Below are positions 17,225-25,502 of a stretch of 64,000 bases of DNA, in pieces (the first letter of the stretch is position 1; every line of letters begins with the position of its first letter). The notes under the pieces were generated by a model. It saw nothing but the letters and a program-made list of their open reading frames with translations, ran no database searches and was not told the origin of the DNA. The stretch is from Clostridium sp. MCC353 (lineage in GTDB: Bacteria > Bacillota > Clostridia > Lachnospirales > Lachnospiraceae). The stretch spans positions 1 to 64,000 of the forward strand of contig NZ_WQPN01000143.1 of assembly GCF_018785315.1 (NCBI RefSeq), given 5' to 3'. The position numbers were made by a program, and so were the translations under genes.

Positions 17225-18103
17225 TTAATATCTCCTTCTGTCCTTTAATTCCTGATACATCAACCGGTAATTTTCGTAGCGGCTGGAGCTGATCCTGCCG
17301 TCCTCCACTGCCTGTTTGATTCCACAGATTTTTTCTCCTATATGAACGCATCCAAGGAACCTGCATCCTTCTTCAAACTCCCCGAATTCCGGGAAATAAT
17401 TTTTCAGCTCCTCTGCCTCCATGTTTTCCACAAACATGGAACTGAATCCGGGAGTGTCCATCATAAATGTATCCTTTTCAATATAAAACAACTGGGAATG
17501 TCTGGTGGTGTGTTTTCCCCTTTGAATCTTCTCACTGATCGTCCCCGTTTCCATGCCCGCCTCCGGCTGTATCATGTTGATGAGGGAGGATTTCCCAACG
17601 CCTGACGGACCGGCTAAAACCGTTGTTTTCCCGCGCAGAAGCCCCCGGACCATATCGATTCCGGTTTCCTCATATGTGCTGGTAAAAAGCACCTCATATC
17701 CGGCCGGTTCATAGATCTTTTTGTATTTATCTATGATCGTTTGGTCTGAGAGGTCTACTTTATTGAATAAAATTGAAACAGGCACATTGGCACACTTCAT
17801 CATCACTAAAAAACGGTCCAGCAGGTTCAGATTCGGTTCCGGGTGAAGGATGGAAAACACCACCAGGGCCTGATCCACATTGGCAACCGCCGGGCGGATC
17901 AGACTGTTTTCCCGGGGCAGAATCCGGTCGATATTTCCCTCACATTCCACCTCATCGAGTATGGTGATCTCCACGTTATCCCCCACCAGGGGTTTTATCT
18001 TTTTATTTCTGAAAATTCCTTTTGCCTTGCATTCATACACGGTTTGATTCCCGTCATGAACATAATAGAATCCGGCAATTCCCTTTATAATTTTTCCTGT
18101 CAT
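17225..18103 (-). CDS. rsgA: Ribosome small-subunit GTPase RsgA
   Basis: RsgA (292 residues) is a circularly permuted GTPase that acts in late 30S subunit maturation. It has an N-terminal OB-fold, then G motifs in permuted order: FNKVDLSD (G4) before GPSGVGKSSL (G1) and DTPGF (G3). The C-terminal zinc-binding part has Cys-x4-Cys-x-His-x5-Cys spacing (CRFLGCVHIGEKIC). It sits between prkC and rpe, as in many Bacillota. Confidence 0.95.
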   Translation of the reverse strand: MTGKIIKGIAGFYYVHDGNQTVYECKAKGIFRNKKIKPLVGDNVEITILDEVECEGNIDRILPRENSLIRPAVANVDQALVVFSILHPEPNLNLLDRFLVMMKCANVPVSILFNKVDLSDQTIIDKYKKIYEPAGYEVLFTSTYEETGIDMVRGLLRGKTTVLAGPSGVGKSSLINMIQPEAGMETGTISEKIQRGKHTTRHSQLFYIEKDTFMMDTPGFSSMFVENMEAEELKNYFPEFGEFEEGCRFLGCVHIGEKICGIKQAVEDGRISSSRYENYRLMYQELKDRRRY

Positions 18104-18120
18104 TCACATTCCATCCTGAA

Positions 18121-20235
18121 TTAATCCATCACTATAAATGTTACCGGGTAAGATTTCAGCACAGCATCCGTGTTGGTTTCCACGATCTCCACTTCCCCTT
18201 CCGTCACTCCTTTAGCGCCTTCGATAACCGGTAAATTTACAGGAAGCGTTATGTTGCCGCTCAATGTCTGGGGCTGCATCAGCGTTTTATATTCAGTTTC
18301 CCCGTTTACCACCTGTTTTAAACGGATCATGATCGTAACGCTGGTGGTTCCCGAACCTGGACCGATCAGATTGCTCAGATCATAGGTTTCATTTAAGGAG
18401 GCGATATAGCGCCTGCTGTCCTCCGCCGGACCGGAACTCACCACATAAGAAATTGACGATCCTTCCGGAAGCTGGCTGCTTGGCGATTCCACCTGTCGTA
18501 TGATAACGCCAGGCTCCACCGTATCGCTGGGTTCGGTTGTGGCCGTTCCCGGAATAAAGCCGGCATCTACCAGCATCCCGATGGCGATTTCTTCCATCTG
18601 CCCTGTGATATTGGGAACGATTTTCATCGTCACAGCAGGGCCGGAACTGATATAAAGGGTGACATTTTCTCCCTCTTTTACGCTTTGGGGCTCGTAACGG
18701 ATCACTTTGCCTTTTTCAATGGTGTCGTTATTTTCCTCCACCGTGGATACCACCAGTTTTTTTGTCTCCAGAAGCCGTTTTGCAGCCTCCCCGTTCAAAT
18801 CCGTAAGCTTCAATTCATCCAGGTCAATTTTATTGGAACCGTTGCTGACCACCACATTCACCGTTGAATACTTGGGCACTGGTGTTCCGGCCTTATTCTC
18901 CTGGGAAATCACATGGCCCTTAACTATGGTGTCCGAATCCTCATACCCGGCGATTTTCATGATCAGAGTGCTCTCTTTTAACTTCGTCTCAGCTAAATCC
19001 TCCGGCAGGTCAAATACATCCGGCATGGCCACCTCTGTATCGTTTAAGGTGCTCTCAGCCGTTACATCCGTCTGGCTTTCCTGGGTCGGTGTTTTTCCCG
19101 AACCCAGACTGAAAATGCCTCCCAGCTTCATCACCACAAACACCAGGATCACAACAATGATAACGGCTACAGCAACTCCCGCAAGAGTCATCAGCTTCTC
19201 AATTTTGGGATTGATATCATCGTCCGGCTCCTTTTTCGGTTTCTGTACTGAAGGCCTCTGTGTTTTTCTCACCATCGGTTCCGGTTCATAGGGCACAGGC
19301 TCATAAGGCGCCTGTTTCCGGTTTCCCTCTTTAATCTGTTCCATCTCCTCAGACGTAATGGGCCTTGTCTGACCCATGATTTCCTGATGGGGCGCCTGTT
19401 TTACAAAATCCCGTTCCGGAGAAACCAGCGCCTTTCTCAGATCGCCGATCAGCTCCGCCGCAGATGAATACCGGCGTTCCGGCCTCTTCTCCGTACATTT
19501 CAAAATGATGTTTTCCAGACACTGGGGTATATCGGGGTTATATACGCTGGGCCTGGTAATCGGCTCTTCCAAATGGGCCAGCGCTACGGTAACCGTATTA
19601 TCCCCTTCAAACGGCACTCTTCCCGTAACCATCTCATACATGGTAATGCCCAGGGAATAGATATCGCTTCTGGCGTCACTGAGCCTGCCTCTGGCCTGCT
19701 CCGGCGATATATAATGAACGGAACCGATGGCTGTCGCCCCCTGGGTCTGGGCGCTGACAGCCCTTGCGATTCCAAAATCAGCCACTTTCACCTTACCGTC
19801 CCGGTTGATGATAATGTTCTGCGGTTTGATGTCCCGGTGAACCAGCCTCTGTTCATGGGCGGCGGCAAGTCCCTGAGCCACCTGGATGGAGATGCCGATG
19901 GTCTCCTTTACTTCCAGATGGCCTTTTTTAACTATGTACTTTTTGAGGGTGATCCCCTCGATCAGTTCCATCACGATGTAATGAAGATATTCTTCGTCCA
20001 CAACATCGTAAACATTTACAATATTCGGATGGGACAGTCCGGCGGCAGCCTGGGCTTCCATCTTAAATTTGCTCACAAAATTGGCGTCTGTGCTGAATTC
20101 ATCCTTTAATACTTTAATGGCTACCAGACGGTTCAGTTTATGGCACTTGGCCTTATAAACATCAGACATTCCGCCTGATCCTATCACATCTAAGATTTCA
20201 TAACGGTTTTGTAAAAAAATTCCGGTTCTTAACAT
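18121..20235 (-). CDS. prkC: Membrane Ser/Thr protein kinase with PASTA domains
   Basis: This Hanks-type kinase has 704 residues. The cytoplasmic kinase domain (about 10-270) has the glycine loop IGSGGMSDVYKA, catalytic Lys in VAIKVLK, HRDIKPQNI and DFGIARA. One membrane segment lies near residue 355 (AVAVIIVVILVFVVM). Outside the cell there are three PASTA repeats (starting near MPDVFDLPE, KLTDLNGEA and VPNITGQ) that bind muropeptides or lipid II, then a C-terminal beta-rich extension of about 110 residues. Its start overlaps the stp stop. With Stp it controls growth and cell-wall homeostasis. Confidence 0.95.
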   Translation of the reverse strand: MLRTGIFLQNRYEILDVIGSGGMSDVYKAKCHKLNRLVAIKVLKDEFSTDANFVSKFKMEAQAAAGLSHPNIVNVYDVVDEEYLHYIVMELIEGITLKKYIVKKGHLEVKETIGISIQVAQGLAAAHEQRLVHRDIKPQNIIINRDGKVKVADFGIARAVSAQTQGATAIGSVHYISPEQARGRLSDARSDIYSLGITMYEMVTGRVPFEGDNTVTVALAHLEEPITRPSVYNPDIPQCLENIILKCTEKRPERRYSSAAELIGDLRKALVSPERDFVKQAPHQEIMGQTRPITSEEMEQIKEGNRKQAPYEPVPYEPEPMVRKTQRPSVQKPKKEPDDDINPKIEKLMTLAGVAVAVIIVVILVFVVMKLGGIFSLGSGKTPTQESQTDVTAESTLNDTEVAMPDVFDLPEDLAETKLKESTLIMKIAGYEDSDTIVKGHVISQENKAGTPVPKYSTVNVVVSNGSNKIDLDELKLTDLNGEAAKRLLETKKLVVSTVEENNDTIEKGKVIRYEPQSVKEGENVTLYISSGPAVTMKIVPNITGQMEEIAIGMLVDAGFIPGTATTEPSDTVEPGVIIRQVESPSSQLPEGSSISYVVSSGPAEDSRRYIASLNETYDLSNLIGPGSGTTSVTIMIRLKQVVNGETEYKTLMQPQTLSGNITLPVNLPVIEGAKGVTEGEVEIVETNTDAVLKSYPVTFIVMD

Positions 20236-20972
20236 GACCTCACCTCACTTAATTGGGGGTCTATAAGAATAACGGCAATATTGTCCTTCCCACCATGGTG
20301 ATTGGCCTCACTGACCAGATCCTCTGTTTTCTGTTTTAAGTTCCGGTCCGAAGATACGATACGGCGGATTTCCTCATCCTCCACCATATTGGAAAGCCCA
20401 TCGGAACAGAGGAGAATATACTCCCCCGGATTCAGCGTCACTTCGAAAAAATCGATATTCAGCGTGTCCTTCGTCCCCACAGCCCTGGTGATTATGTTCT
20501 TGTTAGCCTGGTAATCCTCGCTCCCACGCTCCATCTGTCCCAAAGAAACCATCTCCTCCACATAGGAATGGTCTTTGGTCACCTGCCTGATCTGTTCTCC
20601 GACCACATACAGCCGGCTGTCTCCGATATTTGCCACATACAGGGTATCCTGATCCACCGTAGCCGCCACAAGAGTGGTGCCCATTCCGGACAGACGTTCA
20701 TCTTCTATTGACTTTTCATATAATTCCCGGTTGATCTTTTGAATCCCCGATTCCAAAGCAGGGACGATGCCCATACTTTCCTGATGATTCATATATTCCA
20801 CAAGCTGTTCCACCATAAATCTGGACGCATAATCCCCCGCTTTATGGCCTCCCATGCCGTCTGCCACAATAAAAAGATTCGCTAATGAGCCGATCCCGGC
20901 CGATGAGGAAAAAATGTAATCCTGATTCATGGTTCTGACTCTTCCAACATCTGTCAACGCATATGCCTGCAT
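20229..20972 (-). CDS. stp: PP2C-family protein phosphatase
   Basis: This metal-dependent Ser/Thr phosphatase (247 residues) reverses phosphorylation by the PASTA kinase encoded next to it. Motifs of the PPM family are seen: RTMNQDYIF, VADGMGGHKAGDYAS, GMGTTLVAA, NIGDSRLY, LLCSDGLSNM and KDNIAVILI, which supply the metal-binding Asp residues. The stop overlaps the kinase start by 7 bases, so the two are translated together. Confidence 0.95.
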   Translation of the reverse strand: MQAYALTDVGRVRTMNQDYIFSSSAGIGSLANLFIVADGMGGHKAGDYASRFMVEQLVEYMNHQESMGIVPALESGIQKINRELYEKSIEDERLSGMGTTLVAATVDQDTLYVANIGDSRLYVVGEQIRQVTKDHSYVEEMVSLGQMERGSEDYQANKNIITRAVGTKDTLNIDFFEVTLNPGEYILLCSDGLSNMVEDEEIRRIVSSDRNLKQKTEDLVSEANHHGGKDNIAVILIDPQLSEVRSC

Positions 20973-20978
20973 CTATCC

Positions 20979-22019
20979 TCATCCCTCCTTATCCATAAAA
21001 CTTTTTCTAAGCTGTCCACAGGCGCCATTTATATCCCGGCCCATTTCCCTTCTTATAGTAACATTAATTCCGTTTTTTTCAAGATAATTTTTAAACGCCT
21101 GGATGGCTTTCTGGCCCGACTGGACATAATCCCGTTCTTTTATGGGATTGACGGGAATCAGATTTACATGTCCGTGCTGGTCCTTTATCAGGTCTGCCAA
21201 AGCCCTGGCCTCTTCCAGATTATCATTCACGCCGCTTACAAGGCTGTATTCAAAGGTCAGCCTCCGGCCTGTTTCCAGATAGTACTCATGGCAGGCCGCC
21301 AGCACATCGGAAAGCTTATAACTTTTTGCAACCGGCATCAGGCTTTTTCTCACCTCATCATTGGGCGCATGCAATGAAAGCGCCAGGGTGATCTGAAAAT
21401 GTTCCCGTGCCAGTTTCCTGATGCCGGGCACGATCCCACAGGTGGACACCGTTATGTTTCTCTGGCTGATGTTGAGCCCGTTTTCATCTGAAATCAAGCG
21501 GATAAACTGTACCAGGTTATCATAATTATCCATAGGCTCTCCCGAACCCATCACGACCACATTCGATACCCGTTCTCCTGTGGAAGCCTGTATCCGGTAA
21601 ATCTGATCCAGCATTTCCGCCGGCGTCAGATTCCGTTCCAGGCCGTCTAAGGTGGACGCACAGAAACGGCAGCCCATCCGGCACCCCACTTGGGAAGAAA
21701 TGCAGACAGAATTGCCGTGTTTGTATTTCATCAGAACGCTTTCAATCACATTGCCGTCGTGAAGCCGGAACAGATACTTTCTGGTTCCGTCAATTTGGGA
21801 TACTTTCATATCCGCAGTTTCAAGCACCGTGAGTTCACAGGTTTCTATTAATTGTTCCCTCAGTTGTTTGGGCAGGTTTGTCATCTCGTCGAAACCGGCA
21901 GCCAGCTTCACATGCATCCACTGGTAAATCTGCTTTGCGCGAAACGGCTTTTCTCCAAGCTCCGATACTATCTTTGTTAAATTTTCCAGGTTTAATGACT
22001 TAATATCTTTCTTTTCCAT
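20979..22019 (-). CDS. rlmN: 23S rRNA (adenine-2503-C2) methyltransferase RlmN
   Basis: This radical-SAM enzyme (346 residues) methylates A2503 of 23S rRNA and also A37 of some tRNAs. The cluster motif CRMGCRFCAS follows the Cys-x3-Cys-x2-Cys pattern. Other family features are SSQVGCR just before it, MGSGEPMDNYDN, and the C-terminal GACGQLR region with the second methyl-carrying Cys. The ATG at 22019 begins just after the rsmB stop and is preferred to a TTG at 22034. Confidence 0.95.
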   Translation of the reverse strand: MEKKDIKSLNLENLTKIVSELGEKPFRAKQIYQWMHVKLAAGFDEMTNLPKQLREQLIETCELTVLETADMKVSQIDGTRKYLFRLHDGNVIESVLMKYKHGNSVCISSQVGCRMGCRFCASTLDGLERNLTPAEMLDQIYRIQASTGERVSNVVVMGSGEPMDNYDNLVQFIRLISDENGLNISQRNITVSTCGIVPGIRKLAREHFQITLALSLHAPNDEVRKSLMPVAKSYKLSDVLAACHEYYLETGRRLTFEYSLVSGVNDNLEEARALADLIKDQHGHVNLIPVNPIKERDYVQSGQKAIQAFKNYLEKNGINVTIRREMGRDINGACGQLRKSFMDKEG

Positions 22020-22021
22020 AT

Positions 22022-23350
22022 CTACTTTCTGCAAAATACCGAAAGGAAGAAACCATCGCAGGGATGGATGCCGGGAAGAAGCTGGATACAGCCTTCTTTC
22101 ATGGACTCTTCTTTCAGATTTTCCCCTAACCGTCCTTCTATATTGACCGGTTCAAACGGATAATGATCCCTGAACCACTTCGCATTTTCTTCATTTTCTT
22201 CAGGATTGACCGTACAGGTGCTGTATACCAGATACCCGCCCGGTTTCACATACTGCCAGACTACCGACAGAATCTCCCTCTGCAGCTTTGCCAGATCATC
22301 TGCCTTCTCTTTGGTCATATTGACCTTAATATCCGGCTTCTTTCCCATGATTCCCAAACCGGAACAGGGCAGATCGGCTAAAAGCACATCCGCCTTTTCC
22401 ACAGAATCCGGATCAAATTCCAGGGCGTCCTGAACCTTTGCCTGAATATTGGAAAATCCGGTCCTGCTTATATTTTCCCGTATCAGATTCACCTTTTGTT
22501 CGCTCAAGTCCCTGACATCCACCTGCCCTGTCCCTTTTAACCGGTCGGCCACATGGAGGCTTTTTCCGCCCGGAGCGCCGCATACGTCAATCACGTAATC
22601 CCCCTGTTTTAATGGAACCGCCTGGGCCACAAAGCTGGAACTCATATCCTGCACCTGGATCCAGCCTTCCATATAGGCGTGAAGTCCTTCCAGATAATCA
22701 TATTCCGACAGGAATAAAATAATATCAGAATAAGCAGAAGTTTCAATCCGAACCTTCTGCTCTTTCAAACTTTCCGTAATCTGTTCTTTGGAAGCTCTGT
22801 CCAAATTGCAGCGCACTGCCAGTTTCGATGGTTTTAAAAAGGATTGGGCCATGGCCTCTATGGTACCAGAGCTGTACTTTGTTTCCCACAGCTTTAAAAT
22901 CCACTCAGGGATCGAATAGCGTACCGAATCGTCCGGCCAGACAAAGGTTTCTTTCTGCCGGGCAATATTCCGTAAAACTCCATTTACAAAGCCCTTCAAC
23001 CCCTGAAATCTTCTTTTAACAGCCAGCTTCACAGCCTCGTCACAGGCTGCGGAATCCGGCACCCGGTCCATATACACGATCTGGTATACCGACATGCGCA
23101 GAATGGTCCGGATCATCGGCTTCATCTTCTTTACTTTTACTTTTGAGAGCTGGTTTATCATGTAGTCGATCTGGATCAGATATTCCAGGGTTCCATCCAC
23201 GATTCTCGTGATAAAGGAACGCTCTGTCTTATCCAGATACTGGTATTTGCCCAATGCCTGTCTGAGCACAATATGGCTGTACCCGTTGTTCTCAAGTATT
23301 TCATATAGCACATCCAGTGCGATTTCTCTGCTGTTTACCGATTTAGTCAC
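22022..23350 (-). CDS. rsmB: 16S rRNA (cytosine-967-C5) methyltransferase RsmB
   Basis: This protein (about 442 residues) has an N-terminal NusB-like RNA-binding domain (REIALDVLYEILENNGYSH) and a C-terminal SAM-dependent Sun/NOL1 methyltransferase domain. Motifs include VCGAPGGKSLHVA (SAM binding), LADLPCSGLGIMG with the PC catalytic Cys, and YSTCTVNPEENE with the second Cys. The GTG at 23350 follows GGAGG by 11 bases and overlaps the yugP end by 8 bases; a TTG at 23368 is the alternative. Confidence 0.94.
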   Translation of the reverse strand: MTKSVNSREIALDVLYEILENNGYSHIVLRQALGKYQYLDKTERSFITRIVDGTLEYLIQIDYMINQLSKVKVKKMKPMIRTILRMSVYQIVYMDRVPDSAACDEAVKLAVKRRFQGLKGFVNGVLRNIARQKETFVWPDDSVRYSIPEWILKLWETKYSSGTIEAMAQSFLKPSKLAVRCNLDRASKEQITESLKEQKVRIETSAYSDIILFLSEYDYLEGLHAYMEGWIQVQDMSSSFVAQAVPLKQGDYVIDVCGAPGGKSLHVADRLKGTGQVDVRDLSEQKVNLIRENISRTGFSNIQAKVQDALEFDPDSVEKADVLLADLPCSGLGIMGKKPDIKVNMTKEKADDLAKLQREILSVVWQYVKPGGYLVYSTCTVNPEENEENAKWFRDHYPFEPVNIEGRLGENLKEESMKEGCIQLLPGIHPCDGFFLSVFCRK

Positions 23351-24035
23351 GGTTTCTTCTTCCTCCAAACAGGATTATTAAGCGGAGCAGCTGCAAAACA
23401 GAAGCTGCCACGGCCGCCACATAGGTGAGCGCTGCCGCTCCAAGCACTTTTTTCGTATGATCCAGTTCCGAATCCCGTAATATCCCTGTTTCTCCCAAAA
23501 GGGCCACCGCCCGTGAAGAGGCGTTGAATTCTACCGGAAGTGTGATCACCTGAAATAAAACAACCAGCACAAACATCCAGATTCCCACCTCTATGAAGGA
23601 GGTAAAGCCGATCAACATGCCGATTAAGATCAAAGGCAGGGATAATTTGGCCCCAAAATTGGCAACCGGAACGAATGCCCCTCTGATCTTCAACGGTGCG
23701 TATCCCACATTATCCTGGATTGCGTGGCCGCATTCATGGGCCGCAACGCCGATGGACGCAACGGAACTGGAACCGTATACCGAATCCGACAGGTTCAGCG
23801 TTTTATTCCGCGGGTCGTAATGGTCGGTCAGCTGCCCCGGCACCGAGCGGACGGTAACATCATAGATGCCCTGGGCATTTAAAAGCCTTCTGGCCGCCTC
23901 CGCACCTGTCATTCCGGTCATGCTTCTCACCTTGGAATACTTATTAAACGTAGACTGTACTCTGGAGGACGCCCACATGGACAGCATGGCTCCTATGAGC
24001 ACCAAAATCATCGTTGGATCATAATAATAAAACAT
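23343..24035 (-). CDS. YugP-type membrane zinc metallopeptidase
   Basis: This 230-residue protein belongs to the YugP/DUF1751-like neutral zinc metallopeptidase group found between fmt and rsmB in many Clostridia. It has an N-terminal membrane segment (MILVLIGAMLSMWAS), a zinc-binding AAHECGHAIQ (HExxH) near residue 113, two central hydrophobic segments and a C-terminal one. The start at 24035 has AGGAGA 6 bases upstream. The substrate is not known. Confidence 0.88.
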   Translation of the reverse strand: MFYYYDPTMILVLIGAMLSMWASSRVQSTFNKYSKVRSMTGMTGAEAARRLLNAQGIYDVTVRSVPGQLTDHYDPRNKTLNLSDSVYGSSSVASIGVAAHECGHAIQDNVGYAPLKIRGAFVPVANFGAKLSLPLILIGMLIGFTSFIEVGIWMFVLVVLFQVITLPVEFNASSRAVALLGETGILRDSELDHTKKVLGAAALTYVAAVAASVLQLLRLIILFGGRRNRD

Positions 24036-24036
24036 A

Positions 24037-24975
24037 TTACTCTCTCCTTTCAAAAACAGTACCGCATTCAACGGCATATCCTCTTAAAAAAGAGGATATA
24101 TCCATCCGTTTCTTTCCTTCCAGCTGTAGTTCTTTAATTGAAAGCGCCTGGTCTCCTGTTTTAACCACCAGAGTGTCCGAATCGCAGGCCACAACCTGCC
24201 CCGGCGTTCCTTCTCCGCTCCATTCGGCCACCTGGGCGGACCAGATCTTTAACGTCTTTCCATTCCACATAGTATACGCACTTGGCCATGGGTTTAATCC
24301 CCGGATCAGCCGCTCTATGGACGCCGCGGAAGCATTCCAGTCAATGTCTCCCAGCGTTTTTGTCAGACGGCTGGCATAACAGGTGCCTTCGTCTGTCTGG
24401 GGAACGGGCACGATGGTCTTCTTTTCAAGCCCTTCCAGGGTGGAAAGAATTAACTCAGCTCCTGCGGCGCTCAATTTATCATGAAGGCTTCCGCCGGTTT
24501 CGTCTTTATCAATGGGAATTATGACTTTTTCCAGCATATCTCCCGTATCGATTCCCGCATCCATCATCATGGTGGTTATTCCTGTCTCTTTTTCACCATC
24601 GATAATTGCCCATTGGATCGGAGCCGATCCTCTGTATTTTGGAAGCAGGGAAGCATGGATATTCACACACCCATATTTTGGTATATCCAGAATGGCCTGC
24701 GAAACGATCTGTCCGAAGGCGACCACCACAATCACATCAGGATTCAGATCTTCAAGTATTTTTATAAATTCAGGGTCCTTAACTTTCACCGGCTGATAGA
24801 CCGGAATCTGGTATTCCAGGGCTTTTTCCTTAACCGGAGTCATCAAAACGGCCTTTCCTCTCCCCTTAGGCTTATCCGGCTGTGTTACTACAGCCGTCAC
24901 TTCATGGCCCGCATTGACCAGTGATACCAGAACATTCACGGAAAATTCCGGTGTTCCCATAAAAACTATACGCAT
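24037..24975 (-). CDS. fmt: Methionyl-tRNA formyltransferase
   Basis: Fmt (312 residues, standard) formylates initiator Met-tRNA using 10-formyltetrahydrofolate. The N-terminal domain carries VFMGTPEFSV and the catalytic segment HASLLPKYRGSAPIQWAI, followed by GITTMMMDAGIDTGDM. The C-terminal OB-fold domain (about 205-312) binds the tRNA. It is adjacent to def, whose product removes the formyl group from nascent chains. The formyl donor is supplied by Fhs, encoded 6 kb upstream. Confidence 0.96.
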   Translation of the reverse strand: MRIVFMGTPEFSVNVLVSLVNAGHEVTAVVTQPDKPKGRGKAVLMTPVKEKALEYQIPVYQPVKVKDPEFIKILEDLNPDVIVVVAFGQIVSQAILDIPKYGCVNIHASLLPKYRGSAPIQWAIIDGEKETGITTMMMDAGIDTGDMLEKVIIPIDKDETGGSLHDKLSAAGAELILSTLEGLEKKTIVPVPQTDEGTCYASRLTKTLGDIDWNASAASIERLIRGLNPWPSAYTMWNGKTLKIWSAQVAEWSGEGTPGQVVACDSDTLVVKTGDQALSIKELQLEGKKRMDISSFLRGYAVECGTVFERRE

Positions 24976-24981
24976 TGCGAT

Positions 24982-25467
24982 CTACTCCTCTTCATCCTCT
25001 TCTTCGGCTTCCACATCCATCAGTTCGCCTTCTACCAGCTCAACATAAAGCTGTCCCTGCAGATGGGCGCACTCGTGGCAGATTGCCCTGGCCAGCAGGC
25101 CTTCGCCCTCCAAAACGTATTCTTCCAGATGCTCATTCAGCGCCTTTACCTTAACGTGTTCCGGCCTTGTCACGGTTCCCACCTTGCCCGGAACGCTTAA
25201 ACATCCTTCTGCCCCGGTCTGGCTTCCCTCTTCTTCTATGATCTCGGGATTGATCAGCACATATTGATTGCCGTCTTCCACATCAATAACCACAATCTGC
25301 TTTAAAATTCCCACCTGGGGAGCCGCAAGCCCTACGCCGCAGGCTTCATACATGGTCTCAAACATATCCTCTATCAGGTCTGCGGTTCTCGGCGTCATCA
25401 CCTTCACCGGTTTGCACTTTTTATTTAATATCTCGTCTCCAATTGTCCTAATCTGTCTAACTGCCAT
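24982..25467 (-). CDS. def: Peptide deformylase
   Basis: This metal-dependent deformylase (161 residues) removes the N-terminal formyl group from nascent proteins. All three family motifs are present: GVGLAAPQVGI, EGCLSVPG and HECAHLQG, which supply the metal-binding Cys and two His and the catalytic Glu. The last ~12 residues are an acidic tail. The start at 25467 (MAVRQIR) has AGAGGA just upstream; the ATG four codons earlier is embedded in that site. Confidence 0.95.
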   Translation of the reverse strand: MAVRQIRTIGDEILNKKCKPVKVMTPRTADLIEDMFETMYEACGVGLAAPQVGILKQIVVIDVEDGNQYVLINPEIIEEEGSQTGAEGCLSVPGKVGTVTRPEHVKVKALNEHLEEYVLEGEGLLARAICHECAHLQGQLYVELVEGELMDVEAEEEDEEE

Positions 25468-25502
25468 AATTCCTCTCATTCTGCCGTCAAAACGGCTTCT
25501 GT

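Noticed and set aside
24997-25032. Acidic low-complexity tail of peptide deformylase, considered as a frameshift
   Set aside because: All three catalytic motifs are intact upstream and the frame ends normally; a variable acidic tail is compatible with the family.
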